64,000 nucleotides of DNA from Bellilinea sp034411135. GTDB taxonomy: Bacteria > Chloroflexota > Anaerolineae > Anaerolineales > Anaerolineaceae. The notes below the pieces were generated by a model that saw nothing but the letters and a program-made list of their open reading frames with translations, had not been told where the DNA came from and did not search any database. The stretch lies in NCBI GenBank assembly GCA_034411135.1, contig DAOUMN010000021.1, forward strand, positions 212,913 through 276,912, given 5' to 3'. The translations under genes were made by a program, and so were the position numbers. Position 1 is the stretch's first letter. Every line of letters begins with the position of its first letter. Shown one piece after another: positions 62,204 to 64,000 of this stretch.

Positions 62204-64000
62204 ATGTCCCCAAAATTTACCCCTACTTACATCGGTGAAAACTTGCTCACACCTCCGCCAGCCGAACCGGTTGGGGGATATGTTTCTTTACTTGGCGAAA
62301 CATTTTACAAAATTCAGCATTATGACTCCATGCCGCCATTCTTTATGAGCGTGGTCAGCGGGTCGGATCACTGGCTGTTTGTTTCATCTACGGGTGGTCT
62401 AACAGCCGGGCGGGTTAACGCTGAATCGGCATTATTTCCCTATTACACCGAGGATAAACTCGCTGATAACAGCGAAAACACCGGGCCGAAAACCATTCTG
62501 CGGGTCACACGCGGGACGCAAACCTGGCTTTGGGAGCCATTTTCTATCCGTCAGCAGGGGCAATACCATGTGGAGCGCAGCCTGTATAAGAACGTTCCCG
62601 GCACGGCGTTGGTCTTTGAGGAAATTAATCACTCGCTGGAACTGGTATTTCGCTATGCCTGGCGTACCGGCGACCGGTTCGGCTTTATCAAGACTGCCTG
62701 GTTGCGCAACATTAGCCATCTAAGAATCCCCTGTGATGTGGAATTACTGGATGGTTTACAAAACGTTCTTCCTGCAAACATCAGCTCGGCCACCCAAAAT
62801 TTATATAGTTGTCTGCTGGATGCCTACAAGCGCAGTGAATTGGAAGAGGAAACCAATCTTGGTCTTTTTGCGCTCAACTCGCGACTGACCGATCTGGCAG
62901 AACCCAGTGAATCGCTGTCTGCAAATACGGTGTTTCAGGTAGGGCTTAAACCTCTTGGGGTGTTGCTGTCATCGAAGCAGCTGGACACCTTCCGATTCGG
63001 GGGGGGGCTTGAGCAGGAAAAAGAAATCCGTGGTGAGCGTGGTGCCTATTTTGTCCATGCGGTGCTGCATCTGGAAGTCGCTGAGGAAACCGGCTGGCAT
63101 CTGGTGGCGGATGTGAATCAGGATCATGCCTCGCTGGTGCGTTTGATCGATTTCCTCAAGTCTCCTCTTGAAGCTAAAAAGCAGGCAATTGAGCAGGACA
63201 TTGATTACAGTACCTTCAACCTGCAAAAAATTGTCGCCAGTGCGGATGGCTTGCAGGTTTCAGAAAGTATACTGGCTAGTACGCATCATTTTTCAAATGT
63301 GCTTTTCAATATCATGCGCGGCGGGGTGTTTGCTAACTCGTACTGGATCGAAAAAGCCGACCTGCTCGATTTTGTGCATACCCACCAGCATGACCTTCCA
63401 GCGGAACATACCGACTTTTTTGCCACCCTGCCGGAGAAAATTCACCTCTCCGACCTGCGCGTCCGTGCCACCGACACCAATTCTCCCGACCTGCGCCGTC
63501 TTTTGAATACCTATTTACCGCTGACTTTCAGCCGCCGGCACGGCGACCCCAGCCGCCCATGGAATCGATTTTCTATAAATCTTAAAAAACCAGATGGATC
63601 GCAGCGATTGGATTACGAAGGCAACTGGCGAGATATCTTCCAGAATTGGGAAGCACTGGCCTATTCGTTTCCCCAATTCATTGAATCCATGCTGGATACT
63701 TTTTTGTGTGCTACCACTGCCGATGGCTATAATCCCTACCGCATCAACCGCGCCGGTCTGGATTGGGAAATCCCGGAAGAGGGCAACCCGTGGGCAAACA
63801 TCGGCTACTGGAGCGATCATCAAATCATCTACCTGCAAAAATTGATGGAGGCCAGTGATCGTTTTCACCCCGGCGCACTCCGCCAACGGTTTCATCAACC
63901 GCAGTTCAGTTATGCAAACGTTCCATACCGCATCAAACCCTACCGTGAATTATTGAAAGACCACTATAACACGATTGTTTTCGACCATGACCTTCATCTA
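62204..64000 (+). CDS. Large carbohydrate-active protein, possibly beta-glucan phosphorylase (partial)
   Basis: The frame is open from the ATG at 62204 to the right edge (599 codons, no stop). No signal peptide, hence probably cytoplasmic. Features such as GGLTAGRVNAESALFPYYTEDK near residue 65 and NPYRINRAGLDWE followed by NIGYWSDHQIIYL near 510-540 remind me of the large inverting phosphorylases (GH94-like clan, including beta-1,3-glucan phosphorylases of GH149/GH161), but I cannot confirm the family. The position behind two GH16 enzymes and a sugar importer supports cytoplasmic breakdown of imported gluco-oligosaccharides. 21 bp separate it from the preceding gene. Confidence 0.6.
   Translation, partial: MSPKFTPTYIGENLLTPPPAEPVGGYVSLLGETFYKIQHYDSMPPFFMSVVSGSDHWLFVSSTGGLTAGRVNAESALFPYYTEDKLADNSENTGPKTILRVTRGTQTWLWEPFSIRQQGQYHVERSLYKNVPGTALVFEEINHSLELVFRYAWRTGDRFGFIKTAWLRNISHLRIPCDVELLDGLQNVLPANISSATQNLYSCLLDAYKRSELEEETNLGLFALNSRLTDLAEPSESLSANTVFQVGLKPLGVLLSSKQLDTFRFGGGLEQEKEIRGERGAYFVHAVLHLEVAEETGWHLVADVNQDHASLVRLIDFLKSPLEAKKQAIEQDIDYSTFNLQKIVASADGLQVSESILASTHHFSNVLFNIMRGGVFANSYWIEKADLLDFVHTHQHDLPAEHTDFFATLPEKIHLSDLRVRATDTNSPDLRRLLNTYLPLTFSRRHGDPSRPWNRFSINLKKPDGSQRLDYEGNWRDIFQNWEALAYSFPQFIESMLDTFLCATTADGYNPYRINRAGLDWEIPEEGNPWANIGYWSDHQIIYLQKLMEASDRFHPGALRQRFHQPQFSYANVPYRIKPYRELLKDHYNTIVFDHDLHL

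Noticed and set aside
1..64000. CRISPR arrays, rRNA, insertion sequences, prophage
   Set aside because: No regularly spaced repeats, no transposase or integrase motifs and no rRNA-like sequence were noticed in the window.

Overview
The window looks like chromosomal DNA of a fermentative anaerobic bacterium. The mix of genes (very long GAF-domain sensor proteins, LacI-type/AraC hybrid kinases, lipoprotein-tethered ABC binding proteins, an NAD-linked NiFe hydrogenase with NuoE/NuoF modules) suggests a member of the Chloroflexota, most likely the class Anaerolineae. This assignment is inference from gene content only. No rRNA, CRISPR array, insertion sequence or phage gene was seen. The only RNA gene is tRNA-His(GTG), directly behind hisS.

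Layout. (1) 1-1860, plus strand: the end of an unknown protein and a membrane-anchored class A beta-lactamase-like serine hydrolase. (2) 1864-22056, minus strand: a continuous 22-gene hydrogenase island. Read in the direction of transcription it runs DRTGG protein, CBS-ATPase, DRTGG protein, PHP protein, NuoE (HydC), ATPase, thioredoxin-like ferredoxin, NuoF with ferredoxin tail (HydB), second NuoE, second NuoF, formate/nitrite-type channel, NuoG-like HydA, NiFe small and large subunits, maturation protease, cyclic-nucleotide-binding protein, hypA, hypB, hypF, hypC, hypD, hypE. (3) 22314-23725, plus strand: hisS, tRNA-His and a two-way terminator. (4) 23724-31566, minus strand: an oligopeptide-type ABC transporter whose binding protein is circularly permuted, preceded by a lactate permease. 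(5) 31775-34155, plus strand: a REC-histidine kinase and an OmpR-type regulator. (6) 34159-52993, minus strand: ten co-directional, mostly ATGA-overlapping genes: two single REC proteins, four membrane proteins packed with GAF domains but without kinase domains, a ParA ATPase, one large PAS/GAF hybrid kinase, a threonine synthase fused to a receiver domain, and an EamA exporter. (7) 53485-64000, plus strand: a LacI-sensor/kinase/receiver/AraC hybrid regulator, then a sugar ABC transporter, two GH16 endoglucanase genes (possibly one gene split by a frameshift) and the start of a large protein that may be a beta-glucan phosphorylase.

How the parts may work together. The hydrogenase island holds the enzyme, its electron-transfer partners, a regulatory set usually met beside [FeFe]-hydrogenases, and all Hyp maturation factors. 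Its HydB with C-terminal ferredoxin domain resembles the electron-bifurcating NiFe HydABCSL type, so it may balance NADH and ferredoxin against H2 during fermentation. The 34-53 kb array looks like a multi-input membrane sensory complex that feeds one kinase and several receivers, one of which sits on a PLP enzyme. This is the best candidate for an undescribed system. The last region is a self-contained beta-glucan (laminarin-like) utilisation locus with its own regulator.
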